NCBI GenBank assembly: GCA_947095585.1
Contig: OX352765.1
Coordinates: 20,173,254-20,237,253, forward strand
Source of the DNA: Nephrocerus scutellatus
Lineage: Eukaryota; Arthropoda; Insecta; Diptera; Pipunculidae
Length of the DNA: 64,000 bases
Direction of reading: 5' to 3'
Positions 1 through 10,999 of this stretch are shown piece by piece; the stretch's first letter is position 1, and each line of letters begins with the position of its first letter. Both the position numbers and the translations under genes were made by a program. The notes beneath the pieces were generated by a model. The model was not told the origin of the DNA and ran no database searches. It saw only the letters and a program-made list of their open reading frames with translations.

Positions 1-1320
1 GTTCCATCAGCAGGATATTGTTTTTACCGCATTTTTAAGGGCGAATGACGAAAAACTATGGCAGAGTTTTTCCTTTGGTTCGGTGAACTCATTTCGGATG
101 CTGCTTACTTTTCTTGTCAGAAATTACGCAAACAATTTCTTACTGGTATATGGCTTGGTGTTATATATATGATTTTTGAAATTTAATTTGCATTTTTATT
201 ACCTCATTTAATCGTGGTTAGTTATCAGATTTCTCTGCGAGTGGCAACATGTCTCATAGAAGAAAAGGGAATTATTATTCCGATGTTGTTGTCGAGTTAT
301 AGACAAAATGTTAGCTTAAATGCGTTTCTGGGACAATCATAAAACTCTGTCGCCTTAATATTACGCATACGCCCTGGTTTTTATTTATTTATTATAGAAA
401 CAGAACAGAAAGAAGGAGCCTGTTCTTGTTAGTGGTTTGGCATATACCTAAATCACTGCTTGTCGTGTAATGCGAAACAGAAAAATTTCCATAAATTCTA
501 ATGTTGTTCTGTTGTTCACATCGTGCTTCACCTTTTGAGTAAATCTAGAATTTTCGAGCTCAAGCTTTCTTTTATATGGAAAAATGTTGCACGCTTGACG
601 CTTAACCTCTGTTAAAATAGTAAGAGTATTACTTTATAAAATCATGCAAGGCATCCCAATAGCTGCAGGTTGACCATAAGCCAAGTTAATATATCCCGGT
701 CACTATTAATCTTATCTATGTACATAAAAATGAAATGCTGTTCGTTGGTAACCGCATCACTTGAGAACGGCTGAACCGATTTGGCTTATTTTTATTTTAT
801 AATGTTTGCCATAACCTGAATAAGGCTTCTGCTGAAAAAAAATAGAAAAGTTGCCCGAAAAATTGGAAAATTCGGAAAAAACTGAAAGTGCGTCTTTCAT
901 AGGATTTTTGTTTGAACTCGCGGCCATAACTCACGATTCTAGCGATGGATTTGCGTAATTCTTTTTTGTTTTCTTCATTATGGACCTGGAAAATAAAGAC
1001 AATTACAAAGGAAAGTCGCAAAATTCTGACGATTGGAACGACATATTTGGTTGATTTTTTTTGTTTTGTTCGTTACACTCCCGGATATATTTTTAGCAAA
1101 ATAAAACTCGGGAAAATTACAAAAGAGTGTAGGAAAATATGGAAAACGATAAATTGGATATTTTTTGAGGAAATAACTCAATTGAATGTTTTCGGTTAAA
1201 TGAAAAAACTGGAAAAACGCATTCCAGCCTAATTAAAAAAAAATTAAATTTGTTTTTACTTTTGTGTTTATTCTTAATCTGGACAACAAAAGTCGTTATT
1301 TCATATCATATCTAATAAAT
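1..1320. other. Non-coding AT-rich stretch
   Basis: No gene is supported. Short open frames near 800-1200 exist on both strands at once and reflect low-complexity A/T runs, not coding. The only recognisable item is a dispersed repeat at about 715-805, listed separately. Confidence 0.6.
715..805 (+). repeat. Dispersed repeat H2, plus copy
   Basis: The block contains AAATGCTGTTCGTT, then a short variable spacer, then TTGAGAACGGCTGAACCGAT. The same arrangement occurs reverse-complemented at about 38440-38520. The wording resembles the 5' region of non-autonomous Helitron-like repeats of insects (recollection of the family, not tested). No coding capacity. Confidence 0.5.
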
Positions 1321-1780
1321 GATACTCAAAAGACCCTCAATGGACCCCCAACAACCTTCAAAAGGCTCCCAAAAGACACCCAGAACCCCAAAAAAACCCC
1401 CACAAACCCCCAAAAGAATCATAAAAAGCCCTCAAAAAGACCGTTAAAAGAATCACAAATTACCCCCTAATAGGCCCTCAAAAGACTCCCAGAAGATCTC
1501 CAGAAGACCCCAAAACACCTTCATAGGGCCAACAAGAGAATCATAAAAAAATCTTTAAAAACCCCCAAAAGACCCTCTAAAGACCCTCAAAAGACTCCCC
1601 AAAAGATCCGTAAAACCCCCAAAAAAAAATCATAAAAAGCCCTCAACGAGACCCTAAAAAGAATCACAAAATACCCTCCAAAAGACCCTCAAAAGACTCC
1701 TAGAAGAGAATCATAATAGAATCTTTAAAAACCCCCAAAAGACCCCAAAATACCGCCTAAAGACCCCATAAGACCTCATA
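1320..1780. repeat. Degenerate CCCCAAAAGACC-type minisatellite
   Basis: About 460 bp is built from short, imperfect units of roughly 11-13 bp (variants of CCCCAAAAGACCCTC and AAAAGACTCCC), with interspersed AATCATAAAAA blocks. All purines of the A/G class sit on the plus strand beside C-runs, giving strong strand asymmetry. It abuts an RTE-like LINE remnant on its right. The local open reading frame is a by-product of the repeat. Confidence 0.8.
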
Positions 1781-2165
1781 GGACAATACTTTAACTATCT
1801 CGGCTCAATTATAGCAGCCGATAACAAAATGGAAACAAAAATACGCGCACTGTTACTTAAACCCAACAAAGACTACTTTAGTCTGTCAAGACTCTTTAAA
1901 TCCAGGAATTTAACCATAACATCCAAGCTCCAAGTGTATATCACAATAGTTATACCAGTGCTTACATATGGTTGCTTCGCAAAAAGCACTCTGACCTCTT
2001 AGCCGCGTTTGAGAGGAAAGTCTTACGGAGAATTGTTTGCCCCGTATGTGAGGTAGGACGATTTCCGTGACACTTTAATGATGAGATCTACGAGCGTTAC
2101 CGCGATGCGAATATCGGCTCGGTAGGTGTAGGTATAATGCTGTTGCGGATTTTATTTCTTTTGAA
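1780..2165 (+). mobile_element. RTE-like LINE, reverse transcriptase C-terminal fragment
   Basis: Conceptual translation gives the RT thumb-side motif around YLGSIIAADNK, then LSRLFKSRNLTITSK, then VIPVLTYG, and further on AAFERKVLRRI with a frame change. This order is typical of RTE/BovB-like ORF2 C-termini. Related copies lie at 25340, 35440, 42190, 58690 and 60885. It is 5' truncated and interrupted by stops, so it is non-functional. It starts directly at the minisatellite edge. Confidence 0.75.
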
Positions 2166-2474
2166 GTCGTACAGTTCGTGCTGAGCAGAGTCACGTGTCG
2201 CGGTCACGTTATTGTCAAGGTCTTTGTAAGTCAATTAAATTGGAAAAAACTACGGCAACAAAACATTTAGCGCACTGTCACATCCAAAGTCGTATGGCTA
2301 ATTACATTATAAACTATATAGACTCTACCCTCTAAGAGGCGTTAACACGTTGCTGCGCGACATTGCAACACAAGAGAAATAGAGGAAGAAGCCGAAGTAT
2401 AAAAAGAAAAAGAAAAAGAAGAAATAGACATTTTTGCGGTTCTTTAGTAATAAGCGGGGATAACTTTCGATATA

Positions 2475-2745
2475 AGTACACCACACGTAATGTCGTCCAT
2501 TACATTACGAAACTACCGCTAAAACTGGAATCCACAAGGAAGCCGTCGAGTTGGCCGTCCTGGCAAGACATGGAAAAGGACAATAGAAGAGGAAGCAAGA
2601 TCCCAGGATACCGAGTGGCGTCTCTTGAAACCTCAGGCGTTAAATCGAGTTCGTTGGCGGGCATTTGTAGAAGCCCTATGCTCCCCCGCGGAGTAAAGGA
2701 AAGAAAGAAGACACCACACGTATTTATTAATTTTCCTGATTGAGA
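2475..2745 (+). mobile_element. LINE family N, ORF C-terminal fragment
   Basis: One frame reads NPQGSRRVGRPGKTWKRT, then EEARSQDTEW, then NRVRWRAFVEALCSP. This is the hallmark end of an endonuclease/reverse-transcriptase LINE ORF (the GRP...TW.RT...RVRWR..V.ALC signature). A second, longer copy with the same C-terminus lies at 26335-27470. Only the last ~80 codons remain. Confidence 0.75.
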
Positions 2746-2749
2746 CTCT

Positions 2750-3610
2750 GATAATTTGACTCACATATCAAACTACTTAAGTAATATGCTAAGTGTTTTC
2801 CTTAGCCTCATGGGGACACTATTGCTTTTATTTAAAAAATTTACAATTAATAACGCAGGTTTAAAAATGTTTGGCAGTCTTACTTTACTGTGTGTTTCTA
2901 AGAGTCATAATTTTGTTCCAAAAAATTTTAAATGTAAGAGTGAAGTCTACACGAAATCAAAATTAAATTCAATTATGTACTCACCTTTAGATTGGAAAAC
3001 CTTTCCTTGAATCAAATTCGATCACAGTTGTACCTTGTAATTCTTGGGCTTTTATTTTTTTGTTTTTAGCTTTTGCAGTTAATTGTTCGTCTACGTTTCT
3101 TTAGTTGCATCCACAGAACTTGTTAACACATTCACGTTATTCGGATGTAACCCACAAATGCAAAAATAAAAGAAGATTATTTAAAAAAAAAATAATTTGT
3201 TATATTGTCAAGGTGAGGATTTGAGAAGTTTATTAGGCTAATGTTTTTAAATTTGCCCCGCACGCAAAGGGTATATAGCCGTTCCTTTATTGCTTTAAAG
3301 CCGATAACAGTGGGTTTCATTCTTTTGCTGACTAGAAACCCCACTCCGGGCACATGATGTCTTGCATGACAGCTGTAATATATGTCATATTCTGATTTTT
3401 ATAAGACACCATTCCCCGTCCACCGCATCTCCTGGATTGCTGTTATGTCAGTCTTATAGTTAGACAGGGTATCGGCCAGCTGCTGTGCAGCTTGAACTCT
3501 ATACAGTCAGCATACGTTCCATAAGAAAATTCTTAAATCGTTTAGCCTTTTTCGTTACTGTGGTCGTCGTCGTTCATCAGTGTATCCGATGTATCCGGCT
3601 GATTTTGGGT
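2750..3610. other. No gene seen
   Basis: AT-rich sequence with short chance open frames (for example 2756-3010). I see no recognisable protein motif, RNA gene or repeat unit apart from a GTCGTCGTC run at about 3561. Confidence 0.5.
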
Positions 3611-3616
3611 TTCGTG

Positions 3617-3885
3617 GGCGCCGTGGTTTAGTGGAAGTGCACATGGCTACTGAGCAGGAGGTTCGTGGTTCGAATCCCAATAACACCAAAGGATTTTTCA
3701 CGGTGTCCCACCTCTCGCGAATGAGTGACAAACGTTCCGAGAGTAATAACTTGTCACGGAAAGCTGTTCTCAATTCGCCGTTCGGATCCGGCCTTTAATT
3801 GTAGGTCCCTTCCATTTGTGCCCAAAAATATACATGCGCAATACAAATGGTCTGTCGCGCTGAATATTATTATTATTATTATTAT
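3617..3885 (+). mobile_element. tRNA-derived SINE (family SINE-A), full-length-like copy
   Basis: The head carries RNA polymerase III promoter boxes: an A-box-like TGGTTTAGTGG at 3624-3634 and a perfect B box GGTTCGAATCC at 3667-3677. A unique body follows (CACCTCTCGCGAATG..., then AATTCGCCGTTCGGATCCGG, then GTAGGTCCCTTCCATTTGTG). The 3' end is TCTGTCGCGCTGAAT followed by (ATT)n. Other copies: 6835-7115, 29745-29950, 38098-38265, 52298-52397, 57318-57475 and 59150-59410. A functional tRNA is unlikely because the 3' half does not close a normal acceptor stem. Confidence 0.8.
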
Positions 3886-4088
3886 TAATAATAATTTTTT
3901 ACGGGCGAGATTATTGGCCTCGCACCAACCTTGCTTTGAAGGGACTAGCCCGATCATTCCGCTTTTCCTGCATTGGAGGTAAATTACCGGCGGCTTGATC
4001 GTACTTCCACCAGTCAAAAATAGTTACGACTACCTTCAATTCTAGAGCATTCTGTGTTATTTCCCCTATTCTTCTGATGGCTGACCGC
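3886..4088 (-). repeat. Dispersed repeat R, minus copy, tail-to-tail with a SINE
   Basis: Read on the minus strand the block runs from GGGGAAATAACACA through GATCGGGCTAGTCCCTTCAA and GTTGGTGCGAGGCC to CGCCCGTAA plus an (ATT)n-like tail. The same series is found on the plus strand at 47985-48150. The two tails (this one and SINE-A) merge in one ATT/AAT tract at about 3864-3896. Whether R is a SINE or a LINE 3' end is not clear. Confidence 0.6.
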
Positions 4089-4089
4089 C

Positions 4090-4590
4090 GACACCGGCGC
4101 TTACTACTTCTTAAATGATGCTGGCAACACAATCACAGTCAACAGAGATCGCTACCGGACAATGATGACTGAAAATTTTTGGAATAAATTGGAAAATGTT
4201 GACTCGGAGCATATATGCGCTTTCAACAAAAAGGCACTACATGCCACAGAAGAAGGCTTACAATCGAGGTATTGATTTCGAAATTCGGTGAGTTTGTTAT
4301 CTCCAGAACAGCCTTGTTCGCGTGATTTTACTCCTCTGGACTTTTTTCTTTGTAGCTATGTAAAGTCCATGGATGCCAATAGAACAGAGACTCTAAGTCT
4401 CAGGATCAACATCGTATGCGAAATTTGGAAAATTTGAAAAATTGTATTCAACAAGTTCACAAGTGCAGATTTTTGCGCGGAAGTCATTCGAAAGATGTCG
4501 TGTTCCATAAATATTGGCATAGAGATGGTACTTTAATCCGAAATAAATTATTTTGGATATTTTTGATGTCTCAAAACTTAATTAAAAAAC
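4090..4590 (+). mobile_element. Mariner-family transposase remnant
   Basis: The translation contains FLNDAGNTITVNRDRYRTMM, then a decayed middle, then SRDFTPLDFFLCSYVKS and a C-terminal ADFCAEVIRKMSCSINI / DVVFHK. This is the order of the DD34D catalytic core and tail of mariner transposases. The third catalytic Asp (in PLDFF) is visible. The second, normally in WFQQD, is lost in a degraded stretch. Stops and frameshifts disable it. The element lacks its N-terminal half. Confidence 0.75.
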
Positions 4591-4594
4591 GAAA

Positions 4595-5750
4595 TAACAA
4601 ATAAAACGAAATTAATGAATTCTATTAAACCCACAAAGAATAAAATAAAAAATATAACAAAATGATTTCACCAAATCCCAAGCGTGCAACGTGAGTAAGA
4701 AAGTGAAAGAATCTGCATTCCAGTACGACAATCGGACGAGAAACTATAATCCTTTATCTCTTTTTTTTTTATATCTCATTCCCTATTCTTATCCGTATTT
4801 TTCCAATTTAAATTTAAATGAAAAGCGAAAGTTAATTCTTCCACAAATTATAGTCCCTTTGTTGCATCTCCTTTTTGTTCGTCAGACACAAAGCTCTTTT
4901 TGCTTTTTCTTTGCTTTACTCTTCTCAGTCCTGGATGAAAATTTTAGTAGAACGACGGAAATTCAAGTTGGAAATAATGATGCTTTTTCCAAGAAGTAGG
5001 TGTGGTGAGTTAGCAGGTTGGAAAGGCGCCTTCTTATTCAATGGATAATATTATGAAAAAGGAAAAAAAAAAACTAAGAAACACTTCGGAACCCAGATAA
5101 CACAAAGCAAAGAAAATGCAGACGTAGCGAAAATAACATCAAAGCATGATGTGCAAAATAGTGTGTACTCATATTTCAGTGTACTCATATACACGGGAGC
5201 GGGGGAGTTGTAAATGCACGTTCTAGACAGCGCGACGTTTTAGGAATGGCATAGGGAAAAAGTAAGTGACTCTGTTATGGTCAAATGCCAATTCAACAAA
5301 TAAAAAACAACAATGAACGTTTCAAGTTGTTAACATTGACACGATTAAAAGAATGCCAACTCTAACATTTAACTGAAGAAGCTGTACAAATTTGATAAAA
5401 AAAAACACGTATCATTACGTGGGGTGTACGTTAAAGTGTTTTGTGCACTTAAACAGTGACACAAGGCATCAGAGTTTTTAAGTAAATAAATCAAGGAAAT
5501 GTCTATATGCATTTTAAATGCTTGTGGGAAAATATAAAGTATAACATGCAGAAGTAAAAAAATGGCAGAAGATAAAAAACATGTAATTCCTGTTCGCCTT
5601 TTCAAACCTCTCGACGATAGGATCGATGAGTACCCTAACGACCAAAGGGAACAATATATAATATTGAACGTATGTACCTTGATTTGATGTAATGAAACAA
5701 TAGATGATGATTTACAGAGATTCATAAGCTCGGATTTGATATAAATGCGC
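4595..5750. other. No gene seen
   Basis: Two open frames (4691-4999 plus, 5369-5755 minus) have no recognisable motif and AT-driven composition. I treat this as intergenic or intronic DNA. Confidence 0.5.
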
Positions 5751-5754
5751 TTCA

Positions 5755-6640
5755 TATCTGGAGTCTTATGTGATAAAAAAAATTATGCTCAAAATTAAAG
5801 GCCAAATCTTCAAAGCCTTCGTTAGGCCCGCACTCATACTGGACACTAAAAGTTAAGCTTTTCATAGAGCAATGACGTATGACATATGAAGCTAAGAGTA
5901 CTATCAGCGAAAAAATCAATTGGATTACAAGTAATGGAAAAGAGATCATTAACAAAAATGAAAAAGAGTGTCGGTGATAAAACAGAGCCCTTGGAAACAC
6001 CAGCAGTTATGAGATGTATTTTAGACTTTAAACCGTCCAACACAATTTGAATTGAGCGGTCCAAAATAATTGAATAAAGGATTTTTTTATCGACTCCATA
6101 AGCATGCATTTTAGAAAAAAGAGATTAATTCCAAACTCTTTCAAATCCCTTGGACATATCGATAGTTTTTTATCTAATAAAGCTGTTTTTCATCGTCTCC
6201 ATTAGCACGCATATTGGACAGTAGAGCTTGATGCCAAACTTTGTCAAATGCCTTGGAAATATCGAGTGCAACAGATATGTCATCAAATCACCAGTATAAC
6301 CACGAAATTCGTACTGCTTGTCACTAAGGGTTTGCGTTAGTTTCAAGATACATACTTCATGAGCTGATATTGATCCGCGTTTCCATGGCCTTGGAAAGGA
6401 TATAAGTGCTATGGGTCAGTACGAAGAAGGAGACGATGGATCGCATTTTTTTTTGGGTATGAGTTCGACAAAGGCTGTTTCCAACTTTTCGGGAACAGTC
6501 CAGAAAAATAGGATAGATAGAAAGGCTTATGTAATGGTAATGCCAGCTTCGAAGAACACCTCTTCAGAACGAATGGGGAAATACGACCTGGTTGAGCTCG
6601 TTTAAAACTCTAGCACGTGTACGAGTACGAATGTAGATAT
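5755..6640 (-). mobile_element. Jockey-like LINE (family J), reverse transcriptase fragment
   Basis: Minus-strand translation gives, in order, PFVLKRCSSKLALPL, FPKSWKQ, a degenerate PKK..DR region, ALLSNMRANG, ILDRSIQIVLDGLKSK, GSVLSPTLFFIFVNDL and IDFFADSTLSF. These correspond to RT domains 1-5 of Jockey-type LINEs. The catalytic YADD/FADD box is altered to FADS here. Several frameshifts occur, including a partial repetition of the MHAYGVD segment. Copies of the same family: 12890, 30230, 44370, 51357, 55285 and 57475. Confidence 0.8.
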
Positions 6641-6834
6641 GTCCCATGGATTGTACACTACTCGTAGGTGCAGGTGGCAGCAATGCACAATAAAGCAGAA
6701 GGTTTATTCTATTTACCTCCAAATTATTTTTAAAGGACGAGGTTCGCTGCGTTATTTATATATTACAGTACAGGATGTCGGATGTCGGAATTTGAAAGTT
6801 TTATCAAAGAGGGTGTTGTTGTTGCAGATACTTT

Positions 6835-7115
6835 AAATAATATTTGGCGTGAGACAGATCTTGTGTTGTGCGTGTTGTATTTTTGCTTACAAATTGAAGG
6901 GACAAACAATTGAAAGCCATATCCGAAAGGCGATTTTAGAAACTTTTCAATTACTTTCAATAACTTTACAATTACAATTATTACTCTCGGACGGTTGTCA
7001 GAGGTTCGCAAGAGGTGGGACCATGAATTTTTTCGATATCTCTCAGGGATTGAACTTCGAACCTCCCGCTCAGTAGACCAATGCACTAATAACATTTGCC
7101 CCGACGTCCACATTA
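6835..7115 (-). mobile_element. SINE-A, minus copy
   Basis: On the minus strand the B-box-like GGTTCGAAGTTC lies near 7062-7051, followed by CCCACCTCTTGCGAACC, TCGCCTTTCGGATATGGC and a 3' end GATCTGTCTCACGCCAAATATTATT near 6835-6860. This is the same body as the copy at 3617-3885. It sits directly downstream (in plus coordinates) of a LINE J piece. Confidence 0.75.
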
Positions 7116-7119
7116 CATA

Positions 7120-8028
7120 ACTATAATTTCTTAGTTCCGGATCAAGTAATAAATAAAAAAGTCAATTTGAAAATCAATTTGAAAAGACAAGCGTAAAATT
7201 AAATATATATGTTCTAGATGTTCTAGAGAGCATTTCCAATGGATTGATACGAAAAGAAGCTCCCATTTCTGGATGTTTAATGCTACAAAATTTTGTTAAT
7301 ATAAATTTCTATGTAATTACAAAATTCTATAGCAATAAGTCATGTCACATACAAAAATGGAGCTTCTTACAAAATAGAGGTATTTATGAAAATATTGTGC
7401 AAATAATTTCTTTGCTAAAGTTATTAACAGTCTGGTAAAAATGGAAGGCAGCCGTACATTAAGAGTCTCTTCCGCAGGTGGTAAAAGCAGGATTGACTCT
7501 GAATTCTACTATCATTCTACTTTGATTTTTTAATTTCAATAAAGTGCTTAGCCCACCTTTTTGCCGTCATTGCAAGTCATTAATGGAGTGCTCCCTTTGC
7601 AATAAGTTTAAGTTAAAAATAAAAATAGCTAACAAGATTAAGGCAGCCAAATCGACACAAAGCTCCTAGAAAGAAGGTGTTTATTTAGGCAATCACGACA
7701 GCACCTGATCACAGACGCTAATCACGACTTATAAGATGTATACGACCATAGTCTTGACAGTCAAAGGATTTTCAATTCAAAGGAAATGTTGCTGCAGGAA
7801 TCGCTTCCAATCACTTTCGAATAAAAGTGAGATTTTCTCTTCTTGAGCACAGCGCCTTTGTCTCACGGTAGTTGTGACGTAGAGTCCAGATAAAAGAAAA
7901 TATTCCCAGATAATTTCAATGATGGCCATCAGAGTAGGTCGCTGCTGGGTGATACCGAGGAGTCTCAACATTAAAATATTTGTAAGTTCTTGTTTTTGCA
8001 TGAAATTTAGAGAAAAACACATCAGTCG
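7120..8028. other. No gene seen
   Basis: AT-rich DNA. An 81-codon minus-strand frame at 7777-8022 has fairly even residue use but no motif I can name. It is left unassigned. Confidence 0.45.
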
Positions 8029-8029
8029 G

Positions 8030-8098
8030 ACAGTCAGTTAATCAGGCAGGCAGTCAGTTAGTCAGTCTATCAGTCAGTCAGCCAGTCACGCAGAAATA
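8030..8098. repeat. (CAGT)n microsatellite
   Basis: Imperfect CAGT/TAGT repeats (CAGTCAGTTAATCAGG..., TCAGTCAGTCAGCCAGTCA) over about 70 bp. Confidence 0.85.
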
Positions 8099-8199
8099 CT
8101 TGTTACGTTGAAAGTTCTCAAGGTTCTTTCGGATTGTTCGTGTTTTTAAAAACTTTTATTCAACTTGATTTGACCCTTGTTTGTCTGTTTGTTTCGCAT

Positions 8200-8490
8200 T
8201 TTTTAAGGTCCTTTTTAATCAAATTTCACACGACCTAGAGAGCTGAACTTTTGTGAGCAACTGAGTTTCATAGTACATTTCTGATATTCCTCGTGTGATG
8301 TGTATCTTGAGTCGCGTGTAGCGCGTGTGATGCGTTTAAAAAAATTTCTTCGACTTCTTTGAGGACCTTTTTAACAAACTTTTACATGACCTGGAGAGCT
8401 GAAATTTTATGAGCACCTCAGTGTCATGAGCGATTTCTGAGATCTCACGCCTGACGCGTGTCGCAAGACATGTTTCACAAGCGTGACGCG
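8200..8490. repeat. Two-unit tandem repeat of ~155 bp
   Basis: Unit 1 begins AAGGTCCTTTTTAATCAAA near 8206 and unit 2 begins GAGGACCTTTTTAACAAAC near 8361. Both continue with ACATGACCTGGAGAGCTGAA-like sequence, a TGAGCA block and a GTGTGATGCG/GCGTGACGCG end. The units are diverged by many substitutions, so the duplication is old. Confidence 0.65.
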
Positions 8491-8494
8491 TGTT

Positions 8495-10015
8495 AAGTGG
8501 ATATTATTTTCATGTCGACGTATGTTACCGAAAAAGGCAGTTTTTTCTTTCTTTACTTCTTTCTTGTTATTGACATTGAATAGCAGTTCACACTCTTAAG
8601 ACAATTATTAATAATTATCAATTTAAGTTTTCATAACAGTGGTTCACTTCCAAGAACGGCACAATTAATTAGCGAAGGAAATTATTCAACATAACTCTCA
8701 GAAAACAATTATATAGTAATCTGAGTTATTATTGTTTAATGGCTCTACAAACTGAAATACGAGTACAACATGAAAACATATATCCGAGAATACACAAACA
8801 AATTAATTTTTTCTTGCTACATTCTGGAACAACAGGAAACATTTATGTATGTATTTGTATATTTTTTCTCCCACTTTTATTTTACTTCAACAAATCTGCA
8901 AGAATATTCCTCCCCTCACTGTTTCACATCAGACACGCCGTTTCTTTTTTCAGACAATTACGATTATGTTTAAATTTTTAGTTTACTCATTAAGTGAATT
9001 CCGTGCGCTCGATCCGATCACAGGTAACCAAACAAAAAAATCAATCAAAAACGACACAGAACGCGCACAGATAATACTTTTGCACTATTCCATCCAGCCC
9101 AGCAGCAAAAAGGAAAATATTTGCTAAGAAAACTTGAAAGAAAATTTGAGAAATTTTCAGTTTTCCAATTTTGTTTTATTTGCTTCTGTCCCTGTTTTTG
9201 TATCTCGCAACATCCGTTTGCACTTGCACTACGTTTTATGTACCAACAATTCCGCATTAAATCTCAACATCAACTGCTGGAGCTGGTGCTGGGAAAATCC
9301 GACCGAACAGAGGCTGGCTAAATAGTTCAGTCACAAGAAAACAGTTAACTTTGACCAGCTTGCAGGATTTTAATGGGCGCGTGAGAGTATTTTCAAAAAA
9401 AGAGTGTTGGACTGTTGGCGGGAGCGGTAATGGTAATATAGATTTGGGTATGTTAGCATAGCATGGCATGCCCATGATTTGTACTACAGGAGAGCGTTTG
9501 CGCAGACATTTTTTTTTGTAGTTGTTTGTAAATTGTTTTGGTTATGACACAGTGGAGGAAAAATATCAACAAAAGCGAAAGCTCTTGCTACAGTCGAAAG
9601 CATGGTGCTTTCTGAGAGAGCTCATGGTCGAGCGCCTCCATGTTGGAGGCTCCAACGACGGATAAAAAAACCAGAATATAGTAAAAGTGAGGTGTTTTCG
9701 TTGTACATACTGTGCTAGACGTAGTGTCGCACCCCAGCTCCACTGTTGAATGATTAATTGGTGTGGGTACAAAGTTTATTTCACGAGTGGAGAAAGTCTT
9801 CATGCTTAACAGCGCATTCTTTTCGGTGAAACATTTTTCGTTGAAAAAAAAAAGTGAAATTGAACGAGAAGAGTGTTGTCATAGTCACACAACTTTTTTA
9901 GTTTAGCAAATTTTTAGGGACGTTTATTTAGGTAGATTTTAACAGCCCCACACGCGTCTTGCAAACATGATTCTTAATCCCTTTATATCCTTAATAGGCA
10001 ATATAAACTGCGGTT
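8495..10015. other. No gene seen
   Basis: Overlapping open frames in several phases at 8739-9325 and 9566-9803 shadow each other and contain no motif. A short perfect hairpin (GCCTCCA, 3-base loop, TGGAGGC) lies at about 9635-9653 but has no known role. Confidence 0.5.
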
Positions 10016-10019
10016 CACT

Positions 10020-10705
10020 AGATTAGGTTAGGTTGCGGTGGCAGCTAATGCTCACTTAGACCATTCGCGGTCCTTCGTGTTATCACAGGATCTTATACCT
10101 TTCCCCTTTTCAGAAGATCCATTCAGAGCTCTTAGTGAATCGAAGTATATCTCGCACTTTGCCGTTTTCGAGATCTGATAGGTTATTCATTAACCGCTTA
10201 CCTAAGTGTTTGTGCCTTCTGTGCATTAGTACCGGACATGAGTAGAGAAAATGTTCTATGGTCTCCTCCTCCGCCTGGTCCATGCAGCTTCTGCAGAAGT
10301 CATTATATTCGACAACCATCCTTTTCGCGTGTTTACCTAGAAGGCAGTGTCCTGTCATTATCCCTACAACTGTTCTTAGTTCACGTCTTTGTAGGGAAAT
10401 AGGCGCAGTTGAGTGCTTCGGCCAGACCTGTCTTGAAATATTAGAAGTGTCGGTGTTTTCCCACCTTACATTTGTTATTGTTTCTGCCTCTTTCCGAAGC
10501 TCAAGTTTCAGTGTCGCGAAAGGACTCCCTACCTCTGCCCTTTACGGTAGCAGCTGGAGATTCGTACCACGTCTAGCTAACTCGACCGCCCTGCAGATCT
10601 TTATATTGAACTGCTCACTCATCTTGTTAAGAGAGGAGTGACAGCTCAACGTCACCTTAGATTTCAGCGAGACCGCCTCCAACGATTTTATGTTGTGAAT
10701 GATGA
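10020..10705 (-). mobile_element. R1-like LINE (family K), RNase H end and 3' terminus
   Basis: The minus-strand frame reads KSLEAVSLKSK (RNase H), ELARRGTNLQLL, then SLQRRELRTVVGIMTGHCLL, a C-x2-C type knuckle in NDFCRSCMDQAEEETIEHFL, YSCPVLMHRRHKHLGKRL and LSDLENGKVRDILRFTKSS. This is the RNase H plus C-terminal zinc-knuckle region of R1/Jockey-group LINEs. The core of RNase H is deleted between the first two segments. The 3' end carries CCACCGCAACCTAACCTAA just past the ORF. A sister copy lies at 50985-51355. Confidence 0.8.
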
Positions 10706-10999
10706 AAAATAAAAACACATGCGATGCAACCCAACGACAAAACCACTTCAATCGTAAACCAGCGCCTAACACACAGCGCACACAGAACACAGTCATTAGT
10801 CCCCTAATTCATCAAGGATAATATGGGAAATTAGAAATTTGGTTCTAAAGTAAGGGACTATCTCCAATATTCACATCATTAATCGGGGATTTAAGAATAA
10901 GCCCGACCAATGTTAACGGAAATTGTTCTGTTAATACTAGTGGTAGAAACTTTGCTTAGGATTTTGTTTCTAGAAGAAATACTAGCCTTTGTAATAATT

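Noticed and set aside
1264..1470. Pro/Lys/Thr-rich open frame
   Set aside because: It is a by-product of the minisatellite at 1320-1780.
3617..3690. Functional tRNA gene
   Set aside because: A and B boxes are present, but the acceptor stem and anticodon arm do not close, and the same head is attached to SINE bodies in several places.
5369..5755. 128-codon minus frame
   Set aside because: Leu/Ser-rich translation of AT-rich DNA with no family signal. It stops where the LINE J remnant begins.
8739..9325. Cluster of open frames in several phases
   Set aside because: Several phases are open at once because of low stop density, and none encodes a recognisable protein.
9635..9653. Short perfect hairpin as terminator or small RNA
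   Set aside because: A 7-bp stem alone is too short for a pre-miRNA and has no supporting context.
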